The translations under genes were made by a program, and so were the position numbers. A stretch of 64,000 nucleotides of DNA, taken from Bacterioplanoides sp965200585 (GTDB lineage: Bacteria; Pseudomonadota; Gammaproteobacteria; Pseudomonadales; Oceanobacteraceae). The notes under the pieces are model-generated. The model searched no databases. It saw only the letters and a list, made by a program, of their open reading frames with translations, and had not been told where the DNA came from. Below, piece after piece: positions 35,087 through 43,381 of this stretch. The stretch is taken from NCBI RefSeq assembly GCF_965200585.1, contig NZ_OZ241361.1. The stretch is one strand, 5' to 3'. How positions within the stretch are numbered: position 1 is the stretch's first letter; each line of letters begins with the position of its first letter.

Positions 35087-36259
35087 ATGAAATCATTACT
35101 CGCATTTGTGGCAACACCCGCGGTTCGCCAGCCGCTGGAATTATTATTGGCGGATTTAAAACTCCCTGCTGGGGCATTAATAACCGGCAGTGAGCATCAG
35201 GCGATTGATTATCTGGCGATTCATTCCTCGCCGCAGTTATTAATTGTCGAAATAACCGATCTCGCCAACCGTGAGTCGGTGTTAGCGCAATTGGCGGATG
35301 TGGTGGAGCCGGATTGTCAGGTGATTTTACTGGGCGCAGGGTTATCGGTCAGTGAATATCGTGAACTCAAAACACTGGGTATTCTCGAATATTTTGATAC
35401 ACCACTGGATATGCAGGCGTTGCGCCACCTTTGTGCTCATGCGCTGGGAATGACCGACAGCCCGGTGACCTCTCGTCATGGCGGTCGGATTATTACAGTT
35501 TCCGGTATTCAGGGCGGGGTTGGCACCTCATCGGTAGCGGCGGCATTGGCACAACAACTGGCGCAACAAGGCAGCCATACCTTACTGGCTCAGCTGGATG
35601 ATGAACTGGGTGATGTGGCTGGATTCTGGCCAAAACGCTCGGTTGATTCCCCGCTGGCGTTACACCAGTTATCTCAGCCGCAATTGATTCCCCGGGCAAC
35701 CGAACAACTGTCCAATCGTCTCGACTGGTTATGCAGCAGTGAGTCACGACACACCTCCAGTGCGCAGCTGGGCGTGGTGAACGATTTATTGGCCGAGCAT
35801 TACACCCGGGTGGTTTGGGATTGTGAAAAACATCATGCACTGGCTCCGGATTTATGGGCCCGGGCTGATATTTGTATCTGGGTGTTTGAATCCAGTGTGG
35901 CATTAATTGATCAGTGGCAGCGTATCCAGAGTCGTTTTTCAGCTCATGCCCATCAGCGTCATATTCTGGTGGTGAATCAAACCCGGCCGGAACGCTCCCG
36001 TCAGATCCCGGCTGAGCAATTAACTCAGCTGTTTGGACAAGCGCCGCTGGTGATTCCTTATTGCAAAGAGCAGCCGGTGTTTGCCGCTAATCTGGGCGAT
36101 GCTGCGTTATTAAACAGCGGTAAATTTGCGCTGGCGATGGCGTCCCTGGTGGATACCGTTCAGCTGCATAAACGCAGTGCTGAGCCAACACCGGGCGGAT
36201 TGTGGCAGCGCCTGCGGTTATTGCTCAATGGTAAAAACGGTGTGGGTGGAGCTGCCTGA
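35087..36259 (+). CDS. tadZ: TadZ/CpaE pilus localisation ATPase-like protein
   Basis: 390 residues: an N-terminal receiver-like domain (about 1-120), then a MinD/ParA-type domain. The Walker A region reads GIQGGVGTSSVAAAL, so the usual catalytic Lys of GKT is replaced by Thr, an atypical site as in some TadZ proteins. CpaE/TadZ places the pilus machine at the pole. The stop overlaps the tadA start (TGATG). Confidence 0.85.
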   Translation: MKSLLAFVATPAVRQPLELLLADLKLPAGALITGSEHQAIDYLAIHSSPQLLIVEITDLANRESVLAQLADVVEPDCQVILLGAGLSVSEYRELKTLGILEYFDTPLDMQALRHLCAHALGMTDSPVTSRHGGRIITVSGIQGGVGTSSVAAALAQQLAQQGSHTLLAQLDDELGDVAGFWPKRSVDSPLALHQLSQPQLIPRATEQLSNRLDWLCSSESRHTSSAQLGVVNDLLAEHYTRVVWDCEKHHALAPDLWARADICIWVFESSVALIDQWQRIQSRFSAHAHQRHILVVNQTRPERSRQIPAEQLTQLFGQAPLVIPYCKEQPVFAANLGDAALLNSGKFALAMASLVDTVQLHKRSAEPTPGGLWQRLRLLLNGKNGVGGAA

Positions 36260-37710
36260 TGTTTGGTCGTAAGCCCGGTGCATCAGCACTTGCTGATGTT
36301 GCCCGTACTCCGAAAGCTTCAATGTCACAAGCTTCCGTGTCACAAGCTTCCGTGTCACAAACACCGACTGCGCCAGAACAGCCTTTAAGAGAGCAGCTTT
36401 TAAGAGAACACAGAGGCCAAGCTGCAGCCGATGAAACTTATATAGCGCAGGGTGACTCGCAACGCCATGAAATGCGCTCACTGGTGTTATCGCGGCTGGA
36501 CCCGATGCAGGTCACACAAATGGAGCGGGGTGAGCTGACCGAGCATATCGAGCAGTGGATTCATCGTCTGGCAGATCAGCATCGCTGGTTATTAACTGCC
36601 GATCAGCAGGCGGCGTTATTGCAGGAACTGCTCGACGACATGATTGGAGTCGGCCCGATTCAGAGCCTGTTGGACGATCCTCAGGTCACCGATATTATGG
36701 TGAACGGCCATGCCCAGGTGTACGTTGAACGGGCAGGGCATTTGCAGCCAGTGGATCATTGTTTCCGCGATGAAAACCATGTTCGTCATGTCGCACAACG
36801 AATCGCCAGTTCGGTCGGGCGCCGGGTGGATGAATCATCTCCCATGGTCGATGCGCGATTACTGGATGGCAGCCGGGTGAATATTATTATTCCGCCCTTG
36901 GCGCTAGATGGCACTTGTATTTCGATCCGCAAATTCAGCGACCAGACCTTCTCATTGCATCAGCTGGCGGCCAAAGGCAGCTTATCTGAGGCCATGGCCG
37001 ATTTTCTTAATATTGCAGCTAAAGCACGGCTGAATATTCTGGTATCCGGCGGTACCGGTGCTGGTAAAACTACGTTATTAAATGCTTTGTCTCACCCCAT
37101 TGATCCTGATGAGCGGATCGTCACCATTGAAGATGCGGCTGAATTAAAGTTGCGTCAGCGTCAGGTGATTCGTCTTGAAACCCGCCCTGCCAGCCTTGAA
37201 GGTGAGGGTGCCATTAGCCAGACCGAATTGGTGAAAAATGCGCTGCGGATGAACCCGCGGCGGATTATTCTGGGTGAGGTTCGTGGTGGTGAAGCGTTTG
37301 ATATGTTGCAGGCGATGAACACCGGCCATGAGGGGTCGATGTCGACCCTGCACGCCAACAGTCCACGCGATGCGATTTATCGTTTAGAAAATATGATGTT
37401 AATGGCGCATGGCAATTTACCGATTGCGGTGTTGCGGCGTCAGATTATGTCGTCGGTGGATATTATTGTTCAGATTGAACGCATGCGTGATGGTACCCGG
37501 CGGGTTACTTCCATTACCGAGCTGGTTGGTCTGGAAGACGATACCCCCATCACCCATGAATTATTTGCCTTTAAATTACAGGCGGTGGGTCAGGATGGCA
37601 TCGACGGCGAATATTGTTGCAGTGCCACGTCGTCAGAAAGCTTTATCGACAAGATACGTTACGCCGGATTAGAAGACGCCTTGCAGCAGTGTCAGAGGCA
37701 AACACGATGA
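36259..37710 (+). CDS. tadA: TadA/CpaF pilus secretion ATPase
   Basis: The cytosolic type II/IV secretion hexameric ATPase that drives Flp pilus assembly. 483 residues; Walker A VSGGTGAGKTTLLNAL (about 263-278), Walker B RRIILGEVRGGEAFDML and the His box STLHANSP. The N-terminal 45 residues are low complexity, with three SQASV units in tandem. The stop overlaps the tadB start (ATGA). Confidence 0.95.
   Translation: MFGRKPGASALADVARTPKASMSQASVSQASVSQTPTAPEQPLREQLLREHRGQAAADETYIAQGDSQRHEMRSLVLSRLDPMQVTQMERGELTEHIEQWIHRLADQHRWLLTADQQAALLQELLDDMIGVGPIQSLLDDPQVTDIMVNGHAQVYVERAGHLQPVDHCFRDENHVRHVAQRIASSVGRRVDESSPMVDARLLDGSRVNIIIPPLALDGTCISIRKFSDQTFSLHQLAAKGSLSEAMADFLNIAAKARLNILVSGGTGAGKTTLLNALSHPIDPDERIVTIEDAAELKLRQRQVIRLETRPASLEGEGAISQTELVKNALRMNPRRIILGEVRGGEAFDMLQAMNTGHEGSMSTLHANSPRDAIYRLENMMLMAHGNLPIAVLRRQIMSSVDIIVQIERMRDGTRRVTSITELVGLEDDTPITHELFAFKLQAVGQDGIDGEYCCSATSSESFIDKIRYAGLEDALQQCQRQTR
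36314..36360 (+). repeat. three tandem 15-bp units in the tadA 5' end
   Basis: AAGCTTCNNTGTCAC occurs three times in a row, coding ASVSQ/ASMSQ units. The unit length keeps the frame, so copy-number change would lengthen the TadA N-terminus without breaking it. Confidence 0.8.
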
Positions 37711-38696
37711 CTTCTACCATGGCGCTGTTGGCTGCTCTGATGTTAGTGGTGCTGGCGTTGCTGGCATTGCTGTGGGTTTTTTCTGGTGACAAACGGCTGG
37801 CCAAAGTTCAGCAGCGCTGGCAACAAAAAGCCGCTGCGGTGAGTGGCCAGTCGGATTCGCTAAAAATACCTGTCTGGCAGGCTCTGACGGCTTCGTTATC
37901 ACAACAGGCCTGGCTAAGTTCCATCGCTGCCAATATTCAGCAAAACCGTGAAAAATTACGCGGTTTAGCGATTGATAATGAAGACCGTTTTGAACGCGTT
38001 TTTGTGTTGCAGGTGGTTGCCGTATGGGGCCTTAGCCTGCTGCTATTGATACAGTTTCAGGCGGGTTATTCGTTATTTACTGCGATGCTGTTGGCTGGCA
38101 TCGCCGCGCTTTTATTTGCCGGGTATCGCTGGCAGGCATTAACCAAAAAATTATTAACCTTGTATGAAGAGCAGTTACCGGGTGTTGTCGATCATATTCG
38201 TCGTGCGGTGAGTTCGGGTTTATCCGTGCCTCAGGCACTGGCCAGTGCCGCGCAACAAGCGGATGCGCCGGTTGCTACTGAGTTGCAGCGAATTTCGCAA
38301 CAGCTGCAGCTGGGCATTGCGCTGAAGCAGGTAATTGACGAATCCCGTTTACGTATTCCGGTACGCGAATTTCATTTTCTCGGCATGATTCTGGTTTTGA
38401 ATCAGAAAACCGGGGGCCGTCTGGCGGAGGCACTGGAGAATTTATCCCGTGGTTTACGCGATCGCAAAGCCATGAAAATGAAGCTGGCGTCGATGACCTC
38501 GGAGCCCAAAGCAACGGCCTTAATTGTCAGTACTTTTCCACCGTTAACCCTGTTAGGTCTGGTTGTTTTTCAGCCGGGTCAGGTTAAATTTTTAATGCAT
38601 GACCCAACCGGGCAAATAATCTCATTGTATGTGATCGCCAGCGTGACTTTTGGCCTGACCGTGGTTCATCGTATGGCGCGTGGGGGGCTGGCTTAA
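37707..38696 (+). CDS. tadB: TadB, inner-membrane platform protein
   Basis: A type II secretion F-domain (GspF-like) membrane protein of 329 residues. It has an N-terminal membrane span (ALLAALMLVVLALLALLWVF), a central membrane pair and the F-domain (LPGVVDHIRRAVSSGLSVPQALASAA), then EFHFLGMILVLNQKTGGRLAEALENLSRGLRDR. ATG 37707 overlaps the tadA stop; a longer open frame starting at 37614 is inside tadA and rejected. Confidence 0.92.
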   Translation: MTSTMALLAALMLVVLALLALLWVFSGDKRLAKVQQRWQQKAAAVSGQSDSLKIPVWQALTASLSQQAWLSSIAANIQQNREKLRGLAIDNEDRFERVFVLQVVAVWGLSLLLLIQFQAGYSLFTAMLLAGIAALLFAGYRWQALTKKLLTLYEEQLPGVVDHIRRAVSSGLSVPQALASAAQQADAPVATELQRISQQLQLGIALKQVIDESRLRIPVREFHFLGMILVLNQKTGGRLAEALENLSRGLRDRKAMKMKLASMTSEPKATALIVSTFPPLTLLGLVVFQPGQVKFLMHDPTGQIISLYVIASVTFGLTVVHRMARGGLA

Positions 38697-39649
38697 TGAT
38701 GTCTGAGATACAGAAACTGGAAGGTATCGCCGGTTTATCCGTGGCGCAATGGCAGCTGGTTTTATTGTTGTTGCTGGTGCTGGTTGTTGCTATTTTGCTG
38801 CTGTTTTTTACCTTGCAGGCCAATGGCACACAACAGCAGGAGCTGGTACAAAAACGTTTTCGCCAGCGTTGTGAGGTTTACAAACGTCATTCACTGGAAC
38901 TTCCAACGACACGTTCCTGGGCTGATTATCTGAACTGGCTGCCGGTGACCGAAAAAGATCAGCGTGAACTGGGGGCGTTATTAGCGCAGGCAGGTTTTCG
39001 CCAGCCTCATGGGGTTCTGCTGCTGGTTGGGATTAAACTGGCGGCTTTACTGTTGTTACCTCTGTTAGTTTGGTTACTGGCCAGTGGGCCTTTTACACTG
39101 GGATTATTGGCCAAGTTAACTCTGGCGGCTTTGCTGGGTTCCCTGGCTCCGGAGTGGTGGCTGCAACGCCGGGCACGATTTAATCAGGAACAGGTGCGCA
39201 CCGCTGTGCCAGATGCCGTAGATTTAATGGTGATTTGTGCTGAAAGTGGTTTACACATTGATGCTATTTTGCAGCAGGTGGCGAGTGATATTCGCGACTG
39301 GTCGCCCATTCTGGCGGATGAAATGTTGTATACCCATGCCGATATTCAAATGGGTAAGGAGCGTTATCAGGCGCTGCGTGGTTTATCCCAACGTACTCAG
39401 GTGACTGAGCTGGATCATCTGGTTTCGGCATTAATCCAGGCGGATCAATACGGTACGCCATTAGTTAAAGCGTTGCGTGATTTAGCACAAGAATCACGGC
39501 GTTTGCATTTATTAAACGTTGAAGAACGCATTGGTAAAATTCCGGCAACCATTAGTTTGCCGCTGATGCTGTTTGTATTAATTCCACTGGTGGTGATGTT
39601 GGCTGGCCCATCAATGGTGATGTTAGTACGTTCACTGGGGGAATTATAA
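38696..39649 (+). CDS. tadC: TadC, inner-membrane platform protein
   Basis: The second GspF-like platform protein, 317 residues, with three or four hydrophobic spans and the F-domain AVPDAVDLMVICAESGLHIDAILQQVA, then LDHLVSALIQADQYGTPLVKALRDLAQESR and the C-terminal LPLMLFVLIPLVVMLAGPSMV. TadB and TadC together make the platform for TadA. The start overlaps the tadB stop (TAATG). Confidence 0.92.
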   Translation: MMSEIQKLEGIAGLSVAQWQLVLLLLLVLVVAILLLFFTLQANGTQQQELVQKRFRQRCEVYKRHSLELPTTRSWADYLNWLPVTEKDQRELGALLAQAGFRQPHGVLLLVGIKLAALLLLPLLVWLLASGPFTLGLLAKLTLAALLGSLAPEWWLQRRARFNQEQVRTAVPDAVDLMVICAESGLHIDAILQQVASDIRDWSPILADEMLYTHADIQMGKERYQALRGLSQRTQVTELDHLVSALIQADQYGTPLVKALRDLAQESRRLHLLNVEERIGKIPATISLPLMLFVLIPLVVMLAGPSMVMLVRSLGEL

Positions 39650-40305
39650 TGACACGATCAGGTCGCTTTTTCTGGCTGCTGATAGTAACCATGATGGCAT
39701 CCGGCTGTTCAGTCTTTCAGCCATCGGTTGAGCAGCGTTTACAGCGTATGCAGCAAACATCCGAAACCTCTGATTTTGCTGATTCGGATGGCGCATTACA
39801 AAATCAGCTTAATGAATTAAAACAGTTACGCCAGCAATATCCGGATAACCCGGGTCTGTGGTTGCAAAGCGGGCGACTGGCGTTAAAAAGCGGCGACTGT
39901 TATGCCGCCACCGTGGCTTTTAAACAGGCACTGGGGTTAGAAGCCGATGATGCTGATATTTTCCTCGGGTTAGGTGTCTGTGCCGATTACAACAATAATC
40001 ACCCGCAGGCCCAGCAATATTATCGCCGTGGCATCAGCCGTTATCCGCGACACTGGCAGTTGCAGAATAATCTGGCGTATTCCCGTTTGTTACAGGGAAA
40101 AAGCCAGCAGGCGCTCAATGATTTACTGTATCTGGCGCAACAATATCCTTATCCGGCGGTGCGCCATAATTTAGCCATTGCGTATGCGATGCAGGGCCAG
40201 TTTGATCAGGCTTATCAGATTGAAGCTGAGTTATACGGCGAACAGCAGGCGATGAATAATCAGTTGGCGTACCGTCATTTCCATCAGCGGGAGACGGCGC
40301 CATGA
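39649..40305 (+). CDS. tadD: TadD, TPR lipoprotein
   Basis: A 218-residue lipoprotein (MMASGCS) with about four TPR-like repeats (LWLQSGRLALKSGDCYAATVAFKQAL; DADIFLGLGVCADYNNNHPQAQQYYRRGI). TadD is thought to act in assembly or targeting of the secretin, like a pilotin. It overlaps tadC and tadE by a few bases. Confidence 0.88.
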   Translation: MTRSGRFFWLLIVTMMASGCSVFQPSVEQRLQRMQQTSETSDFADSDGALQNQLNELKQLRQQYPDNPGLWLQSGRLALKSGDCYAATVAFKQALGLEADDADIFLGLGVCADYNNNHPQAQQYYRRGISRYPRHWQLQNNLAYSRLLQGKSQQALNDLLYLAQQYPYPAVRHNLAIAYAMQGQFDQAYQIEAELYGEQQAMNNQLAYRHFHQRETAP

Positions 40306-40712
40306 AGTCACGTTTTTCAACAGGTACAGTCACCATAGAAATGGCTTTTGCCCTGCCCATTTTTTTACTGTTTATTTTGTTTTCGGTTGAGAGTGCACGT
40401 TTTTTCTGGACCCAGCACTGGCTGAATTACAATTTACATCATGCGGCTCAACTGGAGGCGCTAGACCCTCAGGACGGAGTGCAACAACGCTTAACCCGGC
40501 AGCTGACCCGTGCCGGGGTTTTAGTGGCGGCTAACGCGGTGCGTGTTTATGAAACCGAAGTCAGTTGGTTTAATAATGCCAACGGCCCGTTGACCCGCTA
40601 TCGTGCTGAAGCTGAGCTGGATTTTCTGTTGTTCAGAAATTCTGACGCGGACCGGACACTAACCCTGTCCTCAACGACCTGGCTGGGCGAGACCGAAAAT
40701 GAAATTAATTAA
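40302..40712 (+). CDS. tadE: TadE-like pseudopilin
   Basis: A 136-residue protein with a short basic start, then TVTIEMAFALPIFLLFILFSVESARFFW: the Glu in a hydrophobic N-terminal helix marks TadE pseudopilins, which are cut by the prepilin peptidase. It overlaps tadD (ATGA) and tadF (14 bases). Confidence 0.85.
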   Translation: MKSRFSTGTVTIEMAFALPIFLLFILFSVESARFFWTQHWLNYNLHHAAQLEALDPQDGVQQRLTRQLTRAGVLVAANAVRVYETEVSWFNNANGPLTRYRAEAELDFLLFRNSDADRTLTLSSTTWLGETENEIN

Positions 40713-41256
40713 CGCTGATTTTTTGCAACGAAAGCACTCAGGCAATGTCACCATTGAGTTGGCCATTATATTACCGGTAATGGCGACCATACTGGCATTA
40801 ATTGTACATTTTGGTTGGTATTTATATTGGCAGAACCAGTTGGATAATACCGCCCATCGACTATTAAAACTGGTGGTGTTGGAGCAATCGAAAGGCTCCG
40901 GGTTTCGTGGTAACGAAGCCGCCGTGGTGCTACGCGAATTAACCAGTACCGGTGTGTATGGCAACTATATTGCTGATATGGGCGTACGATTTTCCATTGT
41001 TAGTGATATCAATTCGCGCAATCTACAGTCTCAGGCCGGTGCCAATTGTTATGACAAATCGGCAATTCAGAATATCAGTGAGTTTGGTGTGGCAGACAGC
41101 GGCCGCATGGAACCACGTAATATTGCGATATTAAATCTTTGTATTAACTTTAGTGAATTATTGCCGCTAGCGGGTTTTACATTTTCTGTATTTTCTAATA
41201 GTTTGGGTAATATTCAGCGCAATTCGTATTATCCGGTTTCAGCCTCGGCATTTTGA
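40699..41256 (+). CDS. tadF: TadF-like pseudopilin
   Basis: 185 residues, with NVTIELAIILPVMATILALIVHFGWYLYW at the N-terminus (same Glu placement as tadE) and a longer, Cys-containing periplasmic domain. The second of the two minor pseudopilins expected in a Tad locus. Confidence 0.82.
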   Translation: MKLINADFLQRKHSGNVTIELAIILPVMATILALIVHFGWYLYWQNQLDNTAHRLLKLVVLEQSKGSGFRGNEAAVVLRELTSTGVYGNYIADMGVRFSIVSDINSRNLQSQAGANCYDKSAIQNISEFGVADSGRMEPRNIAILNLCINFSELLPLAGFTFSVFSNSLGNIQRNSYYPVSASAF

Positions 41257-41258
41257 TT

Positions 41259-42515
41259 ATGAAATCTCACTTTATGCCCTCCAGATTTATAAAGCCTAAT
41301 TCTATGAAAGCCAATACGGTTCAAGCTAAGTTAAGAGCTAAACAAGGCCTTGGTATGAATATCACAAAGCAACGTGGCCATATTTTATCGATCAGCTTTT
41401 TTGTCGCTTTATTTGCTTTGCTATCTATCACGGCTTTTTCAATGAATACCGCCTGGTTAGCACAGGAAAAACTGAAGCTGGATCAGGCCATCGAAGCCAC
41501 CACCTTAGCCATTGGTCTGGCCGGAGATAATTTACAAGACAGTGACCGGCAAAGAATTGCTGATACCTATAAAAATGCTTTTTTTACTGATGAGCAGCGT
41601 AATCGGGTCAGTATTCGTGTGACACCTCTGAATAATTCTGGCAGCGAATATCAGGTGGTCGGTGATATTGCCACGGAACTGTTCTTTCAGAGTTCGTTAC
41701 GCGGTAACTCAGCGCGTATCGAAGTGGATTCTGTTGTCAGTGCGGTTAAAGAGCGAGAGCGCCTTGAAGTGGCAATGGTGTTGGATGTATCCGGTTCCAT
41801 GTCGTCACGTATTGGGGAATTACGAAGCAGTGCTAAAAACTTTGTCGGTACCTTATTTGATTCGCGGATAGAAGGTGAGCAGGGGGATGAGCAGGTGTAT
41901 ATCAGCCTGGTGCCCTTTGATCATAAAGTGAATATTGGTAATAACCGTGCCGGATGGACCTCAGGAGGGCACTGTGTACATGCTTACCGGTTTGAAAATA
42001 ATCAGGCAGCACAACATATTCTTGATTTACCCAATGGTGGCAGCACCTTATTTAAGGGAAGCAATGACTGTAATTCGTCGCAGTTATTACCTTTATCCAA
42101 CGATGAAATAACCATTAATAATCGTTTAGATGCATTGGTGGATTCAGGCTTTACCGAAATTGATAATGGTCTGGCCTGGGCCTGGAGAACACTGGCACCA
42201 CAATGGCAAGGCCAGTGGCAGGAAGAACCGGATCGGCCATTATCAGAAAAAGTGAAAAAAGTAGTGGTTATATTTACCGATGGTGATGGCTACGCCAATG
42301 ATACCGTCTTTAATCGCATGTGCCTGGATATGCGCCAGCAAACACCGGCGATCGAAGTATTTACCATTCAGTTTGGATTTGAAAATGCAACGCTGCGTAA
42401 TTGTGTTATCGATGCACAGCATTATTATCTGGCGAATGATGCGCAAGGGCTGCAACAAGCTTTTGACGATATTGCGAATCGTGTTGGTTTTACCCTGAAA
42501 TTAAAGCGCAGTTAG
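41259..42515 (+). CDS. tadG: TadG-like protein with von Willebrand A domain
   Basis: 418 residues. After a basic N-terminal stretch comes a pseudopilin-like membrane helix (ILSISFFVALFALLSITAFSMNTAWLA), then a vWA domain with MIDAS motif DVSGSMSS and VVVIFTDGDGYAND. TadG is the usual last Tad gene and anchors the apparatus in the envelope. ATG 41259 is two bases after the tadF stop. The basic N-terminus is longer than in most TadG proteins. Confidence 0.85.
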   Translation: MKSHFMPSRFIKPNSMKANTVQAKLRAKQGLGMNITKQRGHILSISFFVALFALLSITAFSMNTAWLAQEKLKLDQAIEATTLAIGLAGDNLQDSDRQRIADTYKNAFFTDEQRNRVSIRVTPLNNSGSEYQVVGDIATELFFQSSLRGNSARIEVDSVVSAVKERERLEVAMVLDVSGSMSSRIGELRSSAKNFVGTLFDSRIEGEQGDEQVYISLVPFDHKVNIGNNRAGWTSGGHCVHAYRFENNQAAQHILDLPNGGSTLFKGSNDCNSSQLLPLSNDEITINNRLDALVDSGFTEIDNGLAWAWRTLAPQWQGQWQEEPDRPLSEKVKKVVVIFTDGDGYANDTVFNRMCLDMRQQTPAIEVFTIQFGFENATLRNCVIDAQHYYLANDAQGLQQAFDDIANRVGFTLKLKRS

Positions 42516-42520
42516 AATAG

Positions 42521-42547
42521 CGCAAACAGGCTGATGGCCTGTTTGCG
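42521..42547 (+). terminator. hairpin at the end of the Tad operon
   Basis: The 11-bp perfect stem CGCAAACAGGC/GCCTGTTTGCG with a 5-base loop lies just after the tadG stop. There is no following T run; it may act with Rho, or as a 3'-end stabiliser, and lies between convergent genes. Confidence 0.55.
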
Positions 42548-42573
42548 GAAATGGGTTAAAAGTTCAGGGAGGG

Positions 42574-43293
42574 CTAAAAATTCATACCAATGGCCAGATA
42601 AGCACCGCTGTTACTTTTTAAATCCACTTGCGGCAGGGTAATGGACTCATCAATATTATCGGTGGTTGGGTTATCCAGAGCATCCACTTGCAGGTTGGTT
42701 TTTTCATAGCGATAGCCCACTTCCGCAAACCAATCATCTCTGGGGTTCACCATAAAACCGATACGAGCCAGCAGAGCCAGGCTCTGATCATCAAACTCAT
42801 CGTTTTTATGATCTTCCCAGTACACACCTGCCAGCCCGATTCCACCGCCAATAAAACCACTGATCAGTTTATTACGGTTAGTGGTGATATCGACATTGGC
42901 ACTCAAACTCCAGATATCGTGCAAGCTGCCTTCCAATTCTCCGTTTGCTGTGTATTCGCTGTCACCGGATGGACGAACGTGGTACTGGACATAGGCGCGG
43001 TAGTGATCAAAATACTGGCCTGCGCTAATCGCAAAGCTGGTTTCATTACTATCTTCCGGAATACGCTGCTGTAATGCGGTGCTTTCGGCCAGCTCATTAT
43101 TACCACCAAAACCATTAGTTTCAGAGCCAAAGTCAACCTGGGTGTCGGCAATAGCAACGGACCAGAAATACGGGTAATTATCGGCATAGGCTGTGGGAGC
43201 GGCCGATAAGGTGCCGAGTAACGAAGCATACAGGCAGGCGCGTTTAACAGGCAGGAAGGGTAAGGTAGGCGGGAAAGATAAAGCAGGTTTCAT
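42574..43293 (-). CDS. outer-membrane beta-barrel protein
   Basis: A 239-residue exported protein (signal cleaved after TAYA) with alternating strand pattern and a terminal Phe (YLAIGMNF), as for outer-membrane barrels of the OmpA/OprF-N or OmpW-size class. No closer family was recognised. Its start is preceded by a hairpin that covers the ribosome site. Confidence 0.65.
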   Translation of the reverse strand: MKPALSFPPTLPFLPVKRACLYASLLGTLSAAPTAYADNYPYFWSVAIADTQVDFGSETNGFGGNNELAESTALQQRIPEDSNETSFAISAGQYFDHYRAYVQYHVRPSGDSEYTANGELEGSLHDIWSLSANVDITTNRNKLISGFIGGGIGLAGVYWEDHKNDEFDDQSLALLARIGFMVNPRDDWFAEVGYRYEKTNLQVDALDNPTTDNIDESITLPQVDLKSNSGAYLAIGMNF

Positions 43294-43295
43294 AA

Positions 43296-43341
43296 ATAAT
43301 CCGACAACTCACTAGGAGAACAGTGTTGAGCGCCGGATTAT
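43296..43341 (-). promoter_or_regulatory. RBS-covering stem in the 5' leader
   Basis: ATAATCCG (43296-43303) pairs with CGGATTAT (43334-43341). On the minus-strand mRNA the second arm lies directly before the ATG of the outer-membrane gene and holds its only Shine-Dalgarno-like bases (GGAT). Confidence 0.4.
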
Positions 43342-43381
43342 ATATAAATGGTAATTGTTATTAAATGACTTTGAGTCTCAA

